64,000 bases of DNA. Origin: Hyperoodon ampullatus. Taxonomy: Eukaryota; Chordata; Mammalia; Artiodactyla; Ziphiidae. The translations under genes and the position numbers were made by a program. The stretch is from positions 32,118,587 through 32,182,586 of the forward strand of contig OX457058.1 of NCBI GenBank assembly GCA_949752795.1, given 5' to 3'. The notes under the pieces were generated by a model. That model was not told the origin of the DNA, made no database searches, and was given only the letters and a program-made list of their open reading frames with translations. Positions 39,461 to 51,900 of this stretch are shown in pieces (position 1 is the first letter of the stretch; every line of letters starts with the position of its first letter).

Positions 39461-39543
39461 AAAACTAAGCAAGAATAACCAGTGAGGGGGAGGGGCACTT
39501 GCGGGCACCAAACCCACTCCACTGCCTCAATAATTGGTACATG

Positions 39544-39763
39544 TAGGGATTTTTTTTTAAAATGTAGATTCTAGGACTACCAGTCCTAAAGCTTTTGATT
39601 CTTCCTTTCTTCCTTCCCTTCTTCCTTTCTTTCTTTCTCTCTCTCTTTCTTTTCTTCTCTCACTGTGCTGCATGTGGTACCTTAGTTCCCTGACCAGGGA
39701 TCGAACCCATGCCACCTGCAATGGAAGCATGGATTCTTAACCACTGGACCACCAGGGAAGTCC
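39544..39763 (-). repeat. tRNA-derived SINE insertion with CT-rich tail and extra 3' segment
   Basis: The SINE body is about 39656-39763. Its tail is a (CTTT)n tract at 39600-39655. About 40 bases of non-SINE sequence and a second poly(T) at about 39550 come before the left duplication. The duplications CAATAATTGGTACATG (39528-39543) and CAATAATCGGTACATG (39764-39779) enclose the whole unit. Confidence 0.75.
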
Positions 39764-40369
39764 CAATAATCGGTACATGAACAATCAGAGAAAAACATGG
39801 AACGTAAGGAGAAGTCCTGGACAGATTTAAATACAAAATGTCCAAAGGTAAATGTCAATCTGGGAAAATGTTTGCAACTCTTATCACATGCAAGGCGTCA
39901 TCTCTGAGCCAGGTCTGTTCCGGAGAAAATCTGAGGAAGGGGCGTGCTGGGGGTGGTGGTGAGGCAGCAGGACTGGGCGGGAGCAGCAGCTGACCCACCA
40001 TGAAGGTGCAACAGGGCCTCGGCTGAACTGGCAGGTGGCATGGCAGTGGGGGTGGCCCTTCAGAGGTGTTCACACTGTGGTGAGGGGCCAGGCTGTTATA
40101 CTCAGATATAAGAAGGCACGGGACAGGGGCGCCCCCAGGAGGGGGAGAGTCTTGGGTGAGGTGACATTCTCCGTCTGGGGTGATGCCTGCAGAGGCCTCA
40201 GCTGTGAGCCACCAGCAGCCGAGGCTCCCCATCTCAGCACCCAGAGCAGACACGACACCCTCTGTCTTCTCCTGTGTAGTGCATGTGTGTGCATGTGTGT
40301 ATGTGTATGTGTTCTGCCCAGAAACAATAAGGAAAAAAAAAATGATCACTCAAAAGACACACAGGCAAA

Positions 40370-41160
40370 GGACATGAATAGATAGTTCACAAAAAATGAA
40401 TTACAAATGTCCATGAAACAAATGAAAAGATGCTTGATTTTATTCACAAAAGAAATGCAATTTACAAATATACTAGAAAAAAATCTGAGAAACCATTTCA
40501 CACATATCAGAGGGGCAAAATGCAAAAGTTGGCAGCAACCTGGTTATCTAGTTAGTGGGTAAACAGCCTTATTCAGCTGCTGGCTGGTAGAAGTATGGAA
40601 TGATATAACCCCCAAGCAAGGCATTTTCCCAGAATTCACCAAAATTACAAGCCCTTATCCTATGACTCAGCCATCCCACTTCTGGGAATTTATTCTATAG
40701 AAATGCCTATACACATAAATATGAGGTATGTACAATATGGTCATGCAGCATTGTTTATAACAGCAAATTAATGGAAACAAGCTAAGTGTCCATCTGTAGA
40801 AGAATAAGTAATCTACAGTCCACTCCCCTAACATAATGTTCTGCTGTCGTATGAAGGAATGATGGAGGCGCCACAGGAGGGTCTCCAGCATACACTAGGA
40901 GTGAAATAAGCAAGGTGTGAAATATTCATAACGCCACCTTTTGAGTAAGGACAGAAAAATACATATATGAATGTTTGCTTGCATCTGCTTACACAAAAGC
41001 TGGAAAGGTAAATAAGAAACTAATACAAGTGGTGAGGGGTCAGGGAGGAGTCAGGTAGAGGGCACAGAAGGGGGTGCAATGTTTTCAGTGTCTTCCTCTT
41101 TTAAGTTTTGAATTGTTTGAACACATTAGTTATCTAAAACAAACAATAAATAAAATTTAA
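40370..41160 (+). mobile_element. Old L1 3' UTR fragment
   Basis: GAAACCATTTCACACATATC AGAGG, TATGACTCAGCCATCCCACT and GGAAACAAGCTAAGTGTCC are typical. It ends in an A-rich tail near 41150. Confidence 0.7.
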
Positions 41161-41462
41161 AGAGGATTTAAAGTAAATCACCCAGTATTTTAAGTGTTTT
41201 AGAGTGAGAACTTTTCCATAATGTTTCGTCCGCCATATTGCCGTAAGTGGAAGATCACATTTACATTTGCAAGCAACAATATCAAATTTGCTGGCTATTA
41301 AATGAGGACAGAAATAGAAAGAACTAATCGAAATAAATAATCCTCTAAGCTAGCTGGTAATTTTTAAAAAATAGATATTCATACATTTCATTCACTCATT
41401 CATTCATTGTTTTGAACAGGTAATTCAAATCAGCTCAGAAACATGTAATAAAAGACAGAATG

Positions 41463-41669
41463 GGGCTTCCCTGGTGGCGCAGTGGTTGAGAGTCCGCCTG
41501 CCGATGCAGGGGACATGGGTTCGTGCCCCGGTCCGGGAGGATCCCACATGCCATGGAGTGGCTGGGCCCATGAGCCATGGCGGCTGAGCCTGCGCATCCG
41601 GAGCCTGTGCTCCGCAACGGGAGAGACCACAACAGTGAGAGGCCCGCGTACCGCAAAAAAAAAAAAAAA
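41463..41669 (+). repeat. CHR-1-type SINE, full length
   Basis: Duplications AGACAGAATG on both sides, with a poly(A) tail. Confidence 0.93.
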
Positions 41670-43747
41670 GAGACAGAATGATGAATGAGGTCTTCTTTGA
41701 GTTAACAGTTTGAAAAATGTGCTATTTGGGATATACATATTTTTTAAAATGGGAGGTGAAAACCTCAAAAAGTTACTTTTAATGTAACAAATTACCAACA
41801 TAACCTAAATTAACTACAAAAATACAAATATTTCATGAATGTGAACGACAGGTTTTAAAAAGAAGTCAGCTAGTCAGTAACTAAGGGGAAAAAACTAAGG
41901 AAAAAAAAACTTGTTCTGATTTATCTCATGCTGGTACAGTGAGTGACAAAAAGACTACATAAACAGTTAGTGAACTCTCTCTCACTAAACTTGTTTCCAA
42001 AAAATGTCTACAATGCCCTTGAAATTAGGCACAATTGATCTGCAACAACAGTGTGCCCTGAATTTCAAGTCAACATCTGCTCACAAAGGCCAGATTATCC
42101 TTTTTTTAATAGTAGCTATCATAACTATGATAGTTGCTGGTCAGAGAATATAATCAAAACCTGATCCTACCTTTCTCAATAACTCAAGCGTCTTTCAAGT
42201 TTTGTCCTTTAAAAGCACCATGTTTTACTATACCACATCTGCCTCCTACACACAGATGGAGAAAGAGAAATATTGGTTAAAACTAAGTATGTAAAATTAC
42301 TGTTACTCCACAAACTGCGAATGCAATTTAAAGCTTTGATCTATTCAAGTCCCTAAGCCAGGACTCGTTTCTTGGAAAGAAGTATAAATCTGAATCTGGC
42401 ACATCAGGATAACATCCTAAAGATACTACTTGGCTGATTTTTGCAGCTTTGTCTTTGGGTATTACAAACAGCAGCCTGAACGCTCCATCAGCCAAGGCTC
42501 CAGTGAGCTCACACCAGCCCACAGGAATTCTACCTCACCTCCTGCTCTTTCCTGCTGAAAAAGTACATTGGAAAATACCATATGTTTTATGTACTTCCTA
42601 CAGAACATAAACAGAAAAGACTTGGCCACCATTATTTCAGTGACATTAGGCAACTTCTGTTTCTTAGTCCAAAACACAAATTAAAATTAAAATGTTCTGG
42701 CTTTTCCAGTCAAGCCTACCTTGCCTTTGCAAAAAGCCTACTTTTTTTTTTTTGCAGTACGCAGGCCTCTCACTGTTGTGGCCTCTCCCGTTGCGGAGCA
42801 CAGGCTCTGGACGCGCAGGCTCAGCGGCCATGGCTCACGGGCCCAGCCGCTCTGGAGCATGTGGTATCTTTCCAGACCGGGGTATGAACCCATGTCCGCT
42901 GTATCGGCAGGCGGATTCTCAACCCCTGCACCACCAGGGAAGCTCTGGTATGGTGTTTTTAAAATGCCCTTATCTTTTAGAGATAAGTACTCACTTGTTT
43001 AGAAATGAAATAGACATGATATTTGGAACTTGTGTGTATGTATTTTGGTGGGGGTGGAATAATTGGGTACCAAAGACACAAGATTGGTCATATGTTAGTA
43101 ACTATGGAGGCTGAGTGTTGAGCATACACCATGATTCACTGTACAATTCACTTAGCTTTTGTATATAGTTTTAAATTTCCATAAACTTAAATACTGTTTG
43201 ATTATGCAAAATCCCAAAGTATCTTAACCTCCTTAGCCCAGTGATCAAATTTAGCATCACTAATGAGACAACCAGACATCATGTGTCTCCTGATGTGATG
43301 CAGTGAGAAGTGCAGAGCATCACCTATAAAATATTCTTGTCAAAAACACTCAACTTAGATCTAACCAAATCTTTAGATGTAACTAAAGTTTATAGGAAAT
43401 ATAGGGAAAGAGAAGTGAGTTAAGTAACACCACAAGTAAACAATTAGACAAATGCAGAATGTCAAAGATTCAAAAGAATCAGGTTTTTCAAAAAGCAAAT
43501 GTAGCAAACGAATACTAACACCACTAACGATAAAGGCTATGTGTGTCGGTGGCCTGTTCTGTGCCAAGGGCTCCCCTCCCACTCCTGTGGCAGTCCAGTG
43601 AAGCCAATGAACTGTTTTTCCAGAATGTTTTTAAATGTGTAAAATAAAAAACAACAACATAGGATTATAAAGGAAAACAATTATATTGAAATACAGTTAT
43701 CAAAAAACCTTAAAATATACTATGGTAATGTACATGCTTCATTTTTT
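41670..43747. other. Unassigned intergenic sequence around one SINE
   Basis: AT-rich, with only the SINE at 42742-42945 recognised. Confidence 0.4.
42742..42945 (-). repeat. CHR-1-type SINE, somewhat diverged
   Basis: Minus-strand copy ending AGGGAAGCTCT. It carries more substitutions than the other copies, for example TATCTTTCCAGACC and CCCCTGCACC. Confidence 0.88.
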
Positions 43748-44083
43748 AAATTATTTATTTATTTATTTATTTATGGCTGCATTGGGTCTTCGTTGCTGCG
43801 CACGGGCTTTCTCTAGTTGTGGTGAGCGGGAGCTACTCTTCGTTGCAGTGCGTGGGCTTCTCATTGCGTTCGCTTCTCTTATTGTGGTGCACAGGCTCTA
43901 GGCATGCGGGCTTCAGTAGTTGTGGCACGTGGGCTAAGTAGTTGTGGCTCGCAGGCTCTAGAGCGCAGGCTCAGTAGTTGTGGCGCACGGGCTTAGTTGC
44001 TCCGCGGCATGTGGGATCTTCCGAACGCGTGCCCCCTGCATTGGCAGGCAGATTCTTAACCACTGCGCCACCAGGGAAGTCCC
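43748..44083 (-). repeat. CHR-2-like SINE, full length
   Basis: Flanked by CATGCTTCATTTTT on both sides. The body has the AGTAGTTGTGGC repeats and ends GCGCCACCAGGGAAGTCCC. Confidence 0.88.
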
Positions 44084-45559
44084 CATGCTTCATTTTTAAT
44101 ACATTAAATAAGATCTAGCAACAGGTCTAATAACTACAGTAATTTCAAAGTAATGACTGTAAGTAATATCTCTAAGATATATGCAAGAACTAAAGTGATA
44201 TGAAAACATCTTATTTTTAGTGTGACAAAACCACAGGTGCTGCTGATATTTTCAAGGTTTGCTACCTTCATTTATAATGAAAGGAAATGCTAAATTTCAC
44301 TTTGAATTTGATGAAACTAAAGATGTAATTTTTTTTCTCATCCAAGTTCATGGACGCTTTGATTGTATCCATGGACTCCTACCTTAAGAACTGCCTGTCT
44401 AGATTTTAAAAGACTTAAGAAATTTAACAACCAAATGCAATACATTGTCATTTAATGGATCCTATTTTGAAAAAACAATCAACAAGCAAACAAACATAAA
44501 AATATTTTAGGAACAAGTGAGGAAATGAGAAATGGGAATTATATGATTTTAGGGAATTATTGTTAATTGTGTGGGTGTGATAATGGCATTGTGGTATGTA
44601 GGAGAATGACTTTCTATTTCGGAAGTACATACTGAAGAAATCAGGCATAATAGGTCCTGATGTCTTCACATACACACATACACACACACACAATACATAG
44701 CATGCTCAGGGGAGGGTTTAGAAAAGGCATGGAGACAAGCACAAAGCCTGGAGGACGGTGGGGGACTGTTTGTGGAAAGACTTCAAATGCCAAGCTAAGG
44801 ACTTTGGGATTGATCATCCTTAACGTTTGCTGAGCGTCGATTCACTGTTCAGCGCCGCACTAAGCCTTTCCATGCAAGTCTCACAGTAAACCGATGGGAA
44901 GGTGGCCTTATTCTCCCCATTTTGCAGGTGAGCAAACTACAGACTTTTTGAACAGGGGAACGACGCGAGGAAATTCGTTTAAACCGTGTGTGCACTCAGT
45001 AACAGTTCAAAGACATCAGGTGACCAAAAAGTGCACACATAGGGCAGGTGCAGAACCCCAGCGTGGGTATTACTTGGTATTATTCACGGTAGCCTCTTTG
45101 GGCGGCGGGCAGAAGTCCATCACCCCAAAAAGCCAGAGCTCGTCCCCCCACCCCCAGCCTGCCTAGTGTCTCCCTCTCCGTCCTCTTTTCCGCAGGACCC
45201 AGGCTGGAGAAGGGGAGGAGCAGGACCCGACAGACGGCCGTCAGTCCCACCAGATAAACTGTCAGTGAGCTTGCTAAACAACGAAACTTCTAGACGCGGA
45301 CTCCACTGCCTACCCGCCTTCTGGCCAGATTGCTGGCCGTGAAACTTTTCTAGGCGGAAACTACTCGAGATGCTACTGAAAGTAGGCTTCAGGAAGCAGC
45401 CTTTTCTCTCAGGCCATTTCAAAGCCCACATCATTGTGGCCCTGTACTGCCCGTGGGCCTCCGCAACTGGGCCTCTCCCATTCTTAAGGTGGGCACTGCC
45501 TTCCCTTGTCCACGCTCCAACAGACAAGCAAAATCAAATCCCGGCTTTAAAAACCCCAG
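44084..45559. other. Upstream flank of MORF4L1
   Basis: AT-rich to about 44800, with a (CA)n at 44671-44691. Then come a MIR and unique sequence of rising GC content that leads into the promoter island. Confidence 0.45.
44815..44950 (-). mobile_element. MIR-like fragment
   Basis: CTTATTCTCCCCATTTTGCA GGTGAGCAAACTACAGA is the MIR core in reverse orientation, here with many CpG. Confidence 0.6.
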
Positions 45560-45888
45560 GCGGTCCCGGGGTGGGGGATGGGAAGAGGCCGCCACCCCTC
45601 CCCCACACCGCGGCGCTTCAATCGCCCGGGAACTACCAATCCCGGCGTGCCCCGGGGCGGCGCGGGCGCAGGGGCGCGTGCGCGGAGGGCAGCCGTTGGC
45701 TGGAGCGGCGGCTGCGCGGGTCGCGATGCTGTGAGGTCTGCGGCCGCTGGCAAATCGGGCCCAGGATGTAGAGTTGGCGGTGGCTGACGGCGCGTCTGAC
45801 GCGCAGTTGGGTGGGGTAGAGAGTAGGGGGCGGTAGTCGGGGGTGGTGGGAGAAGGAGGAGGCGGCGGCGGCGGCGAATCACTTATAA
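45560..45888 (+). promoter_or_regulatory. MORF4L1: MORF4L1 CpG-island promoter and 5' UTR
   Basis: The sequence becomes strongly G+C and CpG rich from about 45560, with GC boxes, a (GGC)n leader and no TATA box at a useful distance. At 45632-45650 there is a close match to the ZNF143/THAP11 element (ACTACAATTCCCAGCATGC type), and at 45674-45683 GCGCGTGCGC resembles an NRF1 site. This is the usual layout of a broadly expressed CpG-island promoter. The exact transcription start cannot be read from sequence alone. Confidence 0.75.
45632..45650 (+). promoter_or_regulatory. ZNF143/THAP11-type element (predicted)
   Basis: ACTACCAATCCCGGCGTGC keeps the ACTAC head and the CCC-G-C-TGC tail of the long SBS motif. 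It lies about 240 bases before the MORF4L1 ATG, where such elements are normally found. Confidence 0.5.
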
Positions 45889-45928
45889 ATGGCGCCGAAG
45901 CAGGACCCGAAGCCTAAATTCCAGGAGG
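45889..45928 (+). CDS. MORF4L1: MORF4L1 exon 1, coding part
   Basis: Encodes [13 protein letters not shown] plus the first base of Gly14. The donor is AGG|GTGAGT. The ATG context is ATAAATGG, which has A at -3 and G at +4. No in-frame upstream ATG was seen in the short GGC-repeat leader just before it. The phase (1 base left over) fits exon 2. Confidence 0.97.
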
Positions 45929-48900
45929 GTGAGTCTGAGCTCCTGGGGAAAAGGCATCTATCGGCGCAGGAGAGGGAGGCGGGCTCGGGGTGGTTGAGGT
46001 TTGGGGGCCAGGGGTGGCAAGGGCTGCGCCCGGAGGAGGCGGCGGACAGGGCTTTGTGCGGGGAAAGCGCATTGCGGCGGGTTATTTCGGTGCATCACGA
46101 GGAGAAAATACCTTGTGAAGCGAAAGCGTTAGGCAGGCGTTAGAGTGGCAGAGGGAGCCATTACCGCGTGGCAAAGCCTTAGTGCAGTGTTTGTTCTGAG
46201 GAAGAGGGCGCGGAGAAATTAACCTATTGTAGGGAGGCGACGGGCGCGCCATGGCGGCCGTCAGGGGAAGTGATGTGGCGTGGGGGAGGGGAGGCAGCGG
46301 CGGCGGTTTCGGGCGCCGGCGCGGAGCACCCCGGCCGCGTGGGCGGCCAATGCCTGGCGGTCTGGGGCGGCCTCGAGTCCGGAGGTGGTCGCGCTCGGTG
46401 GAGTCGCCGGGCTGCGGCTGTTGGGGGTGGGCTTCGCGTCTCGGGGCGGGAGAACTGCGTTGTAAAATGGCTGCTGCAAGATGGCCGCGCCATCATGGCC
46501 GCCGGCGCCTGGGTCCCCGGCTCCCGGCCGCCGACGCCGCTTTAGGGCAGATACAGCGCCCCCTTCTTCGCCAGCTGCCGCGCGGGAACCGGTTCCCCGA
46601 CGCTTACCCCAGGGAGGTGGGTGGGAACTGGAGAGAAAAAGCGCGAGCGTCTGGGTCGGCTTTGTGTTGCCGGCAGGCGTCTCTTTGCTTACCGAAAAGC
46701 CGAGTGCCAAGATCCTATGGGGATGTGACTGCGCTCTTGCTGTGCGGTTGCTCTTAAAACAATAAATAAAAGCTACCTGAACGCGGTATTATGTTTCCAC
46801 TTATGAGTCCCATTGCCTTGCTGTTATCTTTTAAGTACAGCAGTTGTTTGACTAATTGCAGCAGTATTTGATTAACTGATTTGAAAGTTGAGTTTTTATT
46901 GTCTTTGATCGACATGTCTTGGCCGACGGTAGAACCTGATTTCCAGTGGAAGACAGCTCTTGAATTTCCACAATTAACGTATCTAATAATTTATATTAAA
47001 GTGGAGATTTAGGAGTAAACTAAAATGGAAGTAAAATTCTGTGAGGCAAGCAAGAACACTTTAAAATTCCCTTTAATTATTATGGATGTGTTAGTTACCG
47101 TAGATGTCGAGACGTCTGCAAAAAATTGTAGCGATTTTCAAACTTTAATGTGCGTTAGTCATTTACACAAAACCCAAGTATATTGTAACTCTGGAATATT
47201 TAAGACGTTTCCAAGCGTGTTTTTGCTATGACTGACTCTTAATACCTGCTTTCTCTCATGCTGAGAAGCTGTGTGACTACCTTCTATATATAGATTGCCT
47301 TTTTTTTTTTTAAACCAGATATTTTGGAGCAGGGATTCTTAATCTAGGGTCAGTGTTTATAATTCAGAAGATCCGTGAACTTGGACGGGAAAAAGTTGTG
47401 GTTTCTATTGTCTAACTAAAATTTAGTATTTTTCAGTTGTGAATGTTAGAACCCCTCCCCCACAAAACAAGCAAAGCAAACAAAGAAACAAAACCCCACA
47501 GTAGTATTAGCTGTATGTTTTCATGTCCCAGCATTACAGTGGTGGGAGATACATTGAGATGTAATGTATGCTCGTCATTATTTCAGAGTTGTGGTAGTTA
47601 TTGGATCAGTGGCTAAATGTTTATATCCATTGAGGAGCTCATATAAAACTATAGAACGTGATATTTTAAATGTTTTGGTAACTATTTCAATACAGTTGGT
47701 TTCTTTTGTAATACGGTTTTACGTGTTTGTAGAAAAATTCTGCGAATAGGCCCAAAGGCTTAACCGAACTGTGAAGGGTCCATGGCACAAAAAATTAATC
47801 CCCACTGTAGGTTATCAAAGGAAGATCACCCAGGTGTGGGACAGTTAAGGTTGGCTTGCTGGAGGAAGTGCTTTAGTTCTAAACTAGAGGGATGGTAAGA
47901 GTGATAACAGCGAAGGAGAATCCATGTGCTGCTATAGTGGTGAATTAGAGAAGAGTATGAACTAGTGTATCTGTAAGGTTTTGAAAGCTACCCAAGAGTC
48001 TCTGCACTTAGCATTACCATTACTTTCCAGACATGTTTTCTACTCTTGTGTCAAAGTTGTAACCATCTTTAAGAAATTATAATTATTTATAAGACATTTT
48101 CAGAGAATATCTTGTAAGGAAAAACGAATATTCTGTTGGAACTCACAGAATTATATTAAAACACTGCAGAAGAATTGAGCTTCTGTAATGGTGGAAATAC
48201 GAATGATCAGAAACAGTTTTTTTCCTAAATGGTTCTTTTAAACATGGAAGTTTTTATTTAATAATGGTGCAACATGTTATAAGCAGTTTTTAAGTACAGA
48301 CTTTTGCACTCCACTTGGTCTTTCACTTGAAATGTTAAAGCATAAGGTAAAGAAAGCTGTTGGGCAACTAGCCCATTGTCAGGGGGAGGACTCTTAGCTT
48401 GTTAGGAGACTGACTGATGCTGGAATTTGAGTAATGTTCCCAGGAAGCAAACGAGTGGGAGGATGGGGAATTGGAATCGCATCACCCTTGGAATTTTAGA
48501 GCATTGGGCAAAATTACCTTTGTAGTTTGATACTAGAAAGGATTAAGAGTGAAGAAAGATTTTAAAAAAATATCTGAGACTGTGGTTTGCTCCTTCCCCA
48601 ATTAACACTTCCATGAAAAAAATAGGCATTTGTTATCCTGGGTCATGCTCTTCAACTTACTGTATATTTTTTCAACAGGATATTAGGGCCAGGTAGCTAG
48701 AATGGAGGTCAAAGGGTCTTAGCCTCAGTGCAATTGTCTTTGGAGGCAGCGGCCAAAAGGAGTGAGAGGGGAGTGAGGCCATTTTCAGGGTGCCTTTAGA
48801 GAGTACCTGGAGAGTTAAATTTAGGTAAACAGGTCTGATCTTTGGTGCTGCTGTTTAGGCCCTATACCTTATCTATAGCCCCATGGTCTCATTCTTGTCC

Positions 48901-51900
48901 ACTGTATTCAGCAGTGGCTCCAGCCTAGCTTTCTCTTGCACTCCAGACACGTGTACTCAACTGCTTACTAGATGGGTCCAGTTTGGTTGTCCTGTAGCCA
49001 CTATAACTTATTCCAAAATTGATCAGAAACCCCTCTCTCCATTGCCTTTTATCATTAATGCTCCCACCATGCTGGAAGTCAGTTTAAAGTGTTTCTACTT
49101 TGGCTTAGCTGTCCTCCTCACTGCTTTTGATTCATACCTATTTTCTGTTCTTATCCCTGACAGTTGGGAGAAGTCTTCGGTCTCCTTGTTTCTAGTCTCC
49201 AGTTTTTCTGCATAGGCCTAGTAGCCTCAGGCAGTGGTTCCTCAGAGTGGACCACTGCACAAGAATTTGTCATCTATGCTTTGGTATCTACCAGTTGCTT
49301 TCCTCAGCATGGGCCCTTCCCTGTGACCTTCCCAAGTAGCTCATCAGTCACTCTTCTTACTGCTTATGAAGATAGTTAAAATAGGAAATCCAGTAAATTG
49401 TGCAAAACTGTTTGGTTACATGTCAGTGTCACCTATACTGCCCTGTAGTCTCTTCAGAAATGAGCTAGTAGGCTATTTTAATTTAATTTTAGAGCTGAAA
49501 AAGCTGACTCTGTTGGCACTTTTGTTACCTCTGGGCCTGTTGAAATCAAGTGGACCGAAAATAATGTGAGAAGTCTATTTCTTCTACAATCAAATGATAT
49601 TTTAAGGTACTGCCAGGAATTGCCTGCCTGATTTGTCTGATGAGCAGGGGTGTCTTCCAGATCTTATTCCAGTTCCTAACATTTTATTTAGTCTTGCAAG
49701 TCTTAATGGTAGATGCAACACAGAGTGTTAAGTTCCAAAGGTTAGAATTGTCTGGGTTTTTTTCTTTTTTCTTTTCTTTTTCCCATTGAAGCAGCCCAAC
49801 ACCCAGAACATCATTGAACACACTGAAGGCATGGACATAGTGGGACCTCTTTTTTTAGAAAAAACAGCTGTATCTGATGCACATTGAAATTTTTATGTAC
49901 AGAGTGTTTTTCTTAGTTTAATCAGTTTAAGACGGTTGGAAGCAGAGAAGGAACAGGTAGAGCATAAGGTCCTAAACTTAAAATGTCTTTAAATCCCACA
50001 TGTATCAGTACATTGAAAAATAAACCAAATCTGCCAGTAGATAGCTACAGTAGATTTAATTTGTTTAGCAGGTGATAGATGATTTGATGATTTTAATAGA
50101 TTGATATCCTGATTACTTTTTGTTGTTTACATCAGATGCTAAGGTGTTTTTGTTGTATTGAAGTTTGATCTGAAGCGTTGATGGATACATTGCCTTACCC
50201 ACTTGTCTACTTTTTTTTTTTTTTTTTTCTTCGGTACGCGGGCCTCTCACTGCTTTGGCCTCTCCCGTTACGGAGCACAGGCTCCGGACGCGCAGGCCCA
50301 GCGGCCATGGCTCATGGGCCCAGCCGCTCCGCGGCACGTGGGATCCTCCCGGACCGGGGCACGAACCCATGTCCCCCGCATTGGCAGGCGGACTCTCAAC
50401 CACTGCGCCACCAGGGAAACCCTTGCCTACTTTTTTGAGGAATACCGTGGTACAAGTGTGATGGCTCTCCATCACAACCAGATGTGCATGTTCTTATATA
50501 TGAAGATAAATCACAACTAACCCAGTGCTTTTTTTTTTGTCTTTTTTACTTTTACAGGTGAGAGAGTGCTGTGCTTCCATGGGCCTCTTCTTTATGAAGC
50601 AAAGGTATTAAACTTGTATTCTCTTGAAAAGTTGGCTGAAATTACTGGTTGGATAATACCAGTTTTCAGTGGTTGGTAGCTTTAGTGAGAGCTACCTTTT
50701 TCATAGATTTTCATAGATTCATAGTTCCTCATCTTCTCTTTATGGGTGTCTTACTGCTTTCTTAGTGGGTCTTATAAAGCATTGCTGTCTTGCCATTCAT
50801 CTTACTGAGCTGCTAAAGGTCCAGTAGTTGGAAAGAGCATTTGAGGGGAAAGATAGAAAATTGACTATTAATGGGAGCAAAGTAGCATTTTGTAGTTAAT
50901 GACTTGTGAGAAAATACTGCCAAAGTTAACTTTATTTGCAAATATAATGTGCTGAGTAAGCACTGAGTAGTTACGTTAAAGGTAAAAACTAACGTTTAAA
51001 ATGAGTACGTTTAACTTATTTGTTGGATTGTTTGGCAAAGTTTGAATTGTTGGGGGGTTCCCTTTCCCTTTTCTCTGTATCAGTGTTGTGCTCAGGTAAT
51101 AAAAACTGATTTTCCATTTAGCCAGAGGTAAGTGGAATGATGCATTACGAAATCAAAGGTGTTCTTAGTATTTTGTTTCTGGTAACTTTTTTAGCACAAA
51201 TATTTAAGGTGTGTCAACTTCTTTTACAGTGGTAGTTTTTTAAAAAGAACAGTATGCTGAACCGTATAATATTTAACGGCAATTTCTACGTATGTTCTTG
51301 GTGAATAGTTTATGTCTCTGAAAATAAGACTGGAAAGTGTGAGTGTGACACCATTTTCACTACTTTTTACTTACTTTGAATACATAGTGGATGTATGTTT
51401 TTAAAGTTCTAAAATGGCTGAAACTGGATTCATGGAGATGGTCAAGAACTTTTTGTGTGTGTATGTATATCTTAATGGTATATTACCGCTGCAGCTTATA
51501 GTATATTCTAAGTCCTGTTTATCATTTATATCCTTGAATGTTTTTTTTTGTTGTATCAACTTCTGGCAAACTCTACTGGACTGGCAGATTTTTCTGCTCT
51601 GGCAGCAGAAACACTCCAGGGAACAGTTTTAAATGGTGATTGAAATAGCTTAAACTATTGTGGTTCTCTTGATTTGCATCTGATAAAAACTTAAATCCAG
51701 ACAGTCCTCACTTTTTCATAGTTAATGACTTCTCCTAATGATTCAATCCAATTTGTTTGGCTGCTTTTAAGAAGAACACAAGATGTTTTTCATCTGTCAC
51801 TTTGCTAGTTGCTGATAATCTGCAGCAGAACAGCTATTGCCTTGTGTAAACTAATGAAATTTTTTAATGATTCAAAATTATTTTTAATTTTTTAAAAGGA

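Noticed and set aside
46251..46757. 168-codon frame at the start of MORF4L1 intron 1
   Set aside because: Arg- and Gly-rich chance frame in CpG-rich DNA with a YY1-like ATGG start. No family resemblance.
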